Shown in pieces: positions 15,774-16,813 of a DNA stretch of 16,813 nt (position 1 is its first letter; every line of letters begins with the position of its first letter). The DNA is from Lentisphaeria bacterium UBA1724 (GTDB lineage Bacteria > Verrucomicrobiota > Lentisphaeria > Oligosphaerales > Oligosphaeraceae), in contig DCIO01000017.1 of NCBI GenBank assembly GCA_002315885.1, forward strand, positions 1 through 16,813. Direction: 5' to 3'. The notes below the pieces were generated by a model that saw only the letters and a list, made by a program, of their open reading frames with translations, did no database searches and was not told the origin of the DNA. The translations under genes were made by a program, and so were the position numbers.

Positions 15774-16694
15774 ATGCTTTTCACCGGCGTCATCCTATTG
15801 ATTCTACAGGGCATCTTCTGGATGCTAGAGGGCTGCATTGACAGCTATGCCGCGCGCAAGAACGCCTCCGTCACCAGGATTTTCTTCCTGGCAGCGATTA
15901 TGATGGTGGTCTTGGGAGCGATCCTGTTTCCCTTTCAGAAGCAGCTGCCTGACCTGGAAAACCCCACTACCTGCGCCATGATTGCGGTGCTCATCGCCAA
16001 TGGCGTATTCGCCTATCTGGCGAATTACTACCTGTTCGTGGCAATGTCAAGAGGGCCCAACGGCATCATCTGGGCATTCTACCAGGCCGCCATGCTCTTC
16101 CCATTTACTCTGGGAATCCTTGTACATGGAGACGAAGCCACCGCCTGCCGCATCGCAGGAATCACCATGCTCACGGCGGGATTGCTGGCCTTCGGCATCG
16201 GTGGAGACAAAAAGGGTAACAGCCAGGTGCAGACGGGCAAGGGAAAATGGTTCTGGCTGATTCCCACATTGGCATCCCTCATCACCAACGGACTTTCTCA
16301 ATACACCAATACAATCCCATCACGCTACGAGGAAATCCTGCCGCAACTGACCGACGTGACACGCTCCACCCTGGTCTATATCGGACTGGCACTGGGTTGC
16401 CTAGTCCACGCCGCATTCCAGAAAGATCTGCGGGAATTCCCTACACGCAAGGAATTTCAGCTGGGAATCCTCACCGGACTCCTCTGCATCGTCGGATACT
16501 ACTTCCTCATCTTCAAAGGTTGCGACCTGCTGACCAAGGTCGGCGCGGGAGCCATTGTTTACCCCATCCCCGTGGGAGTATGTGTGATCTCTTTCACCGC
16601 TTATTCAATCCTCCATCTCCACGAAAAATATACCCTGCTGGAATGGATCGGAATGCTATTTTGTAGCGCCGGAGTGATTGTGATTATTCTCTAA
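15774..16694 (+). CDS. DMT-superfamily (EamA-like) membrane transporter
   Basis: The 306-residue protein is almost entirely hydrophobic, with about ten membrane segments (near 3-22, 36-53, 66-88, 96-114, 127-143, 159-176, 200-214, 230-248, 258-278 and 288-306). It shows the two-fold pattern of drug/metabolite transporters, for example AFYQAAMLFPFTLGILVHGDE in the first half and AGAIVYPIPVGVCVISFTAY in the second. A hydrophilic loop (about 144-158, GGDKKGNSQVQTGKGK) separates the halves. The substrate cannot be told. I chose the ATG at 15774. A TTG 15 bp upstream is in frame, but it lies inside the GAGAATT repeat and would add the repeat-encoded residues MRIKK. There is no Shine-Dalgarno site. 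A terminator-like hairpin upstream suggests a separate transcript from the export operon. Confidence 0.88.
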   Translation: MLFTGVILLILQGIFWMLEGCIDSYAARKNASVTRIFFLAAIMMVVLGAILFPFQKQLPDLENPTTCAMIAVLIANGVFAYLANYYLFVAMSRGPNGIIWAFYQAAMLFPFTLGILVHGDEATACRIAGITMLTAGLLAFGIGGDKKGNSQVQTGKGKWFWLIPTLASLITNGLSQYTNTIPSRYEEILPQLTDVTRSTLVYIGLALGCLVHAAFQKDLREFPTRKEFQLGILTGLLCIVGYYFLIFKGCDLLTKVGAGAIVYPIPVGVCVISFTAYSILHLHEKYTLLEWIGMLFCSAGVIVIIL

Positions 16695-16710
16695 GCTCTT
16701 CCGCGCCCTG

Positions 16711-16749
16711 CCCCTCGTTTCGCTGGGCTTACGCCCGCTACACGAGGGG
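16711..16749. repeat. Inverted copy of the 39-bp palindromic element found after asd
   Basis: This 39-bp segment is the reverse complement of 4847-4885 with one base changed, in the small inner loop (TTAC here against TTGC). The outer arms CCCCTCGT and ACGAGGGG are perfect. It lies 16 bp after the transporter stop and could also act as a 3' hairpin, although no T-run follows. Like the other copies, it stands downstream of a gene. Confidence 0.88.
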
Positions 16750-16760
16750 CGCACCTACAG

Positions 16761-16813
16761 GCGCCTTCCGCGCCTTCCGCGGTTCCCGTATTTCTTCCGC
16801 GCCTTCCGCGCCT
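16761..16813. repeat. Short GC-rich repeats GCGCCTTCC at the window edge
   Basis: GCGCCTTCC occurs at 16761-16769, 16770-16778 and 16799-16807, and a partial copy is cut by the window end. CTTCCGCGCC also occurs near 16698. The run is probably part of a longer low-complexity array outside the window. No gene is visible in it. Confidence 0.7.

Overview
This is a 16.8 kb chromosomal window with a GC-rich coding part, strongly C-ended codon use and AT-rich gaps between genes. All ten supportable genes lie on the + strand. I saw no rRNA, tRNA, CRISPR array, integrase or transposase. The mix of genes (a fused AAC(3)-like/TIM-barrel protein, a secreted sialate O-acetylesterase, few Shine-Dalgarno sites, many small intergenic repeats) suggests an uncultured gut or rumen bacterium, perhaps of the Lentisphaerota/Kiritimatiellota (PVC) group. 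That placement is inference and weak; no marker gene here decides it.

Layout. At 1-105 there is an array of three 30-bp hairpin repeats, ending next to the start of a 480-residue protein with an AAC(3)-type acyltransferase-like half and a sugar-isomerase-like TIM-barrel half (110-1552). A gap with a 7-bp tandem repeat leads into htpG (1679-3628), followed by a hairpin and asd (3712-4713). Positions 4714-4932 are almost entirely GC-rich hairpin repeats. Next come a secreted 773-residue protein I do not recognise (4933-7254), a CoaBC homologue whose CoaC half has lost its active-site residues (7258-8418), and a secreted sialate O-acetylesterase (8461-10518). These three are closely spaced and could be co-transcribed.

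After an AT-rich gap comes the clearest system in the window: a membrane adaptor (10639-11715), a double-ATPase/permease fusion (11737-14496) and a second permease (14498-15613). Their order, lengths and sequence match Escherichia coli yhiI-rbbA-yhhJ, so together they should form one ABC-2-type export complex. RbbA is known in E. coli as a ribosome-associated ATPase. A stem-loop and an inverted pair of 7-bp tandem arrays separate this operon from a ten-helix DMT-type transporter (15774-16694). The window ends with an inverted copy of the hairpin element seen after asd.

The most unusual features are non-coding. Three tandem arrays end within 0-12 bp of start codons that lack a Shine-Dalgarno site. 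The two heptamer arrays belong to one sequence family and run into the same junction, TTAAAAAAATG. A complex palindromic repeat occurs in both orientations about 12 kb apart.
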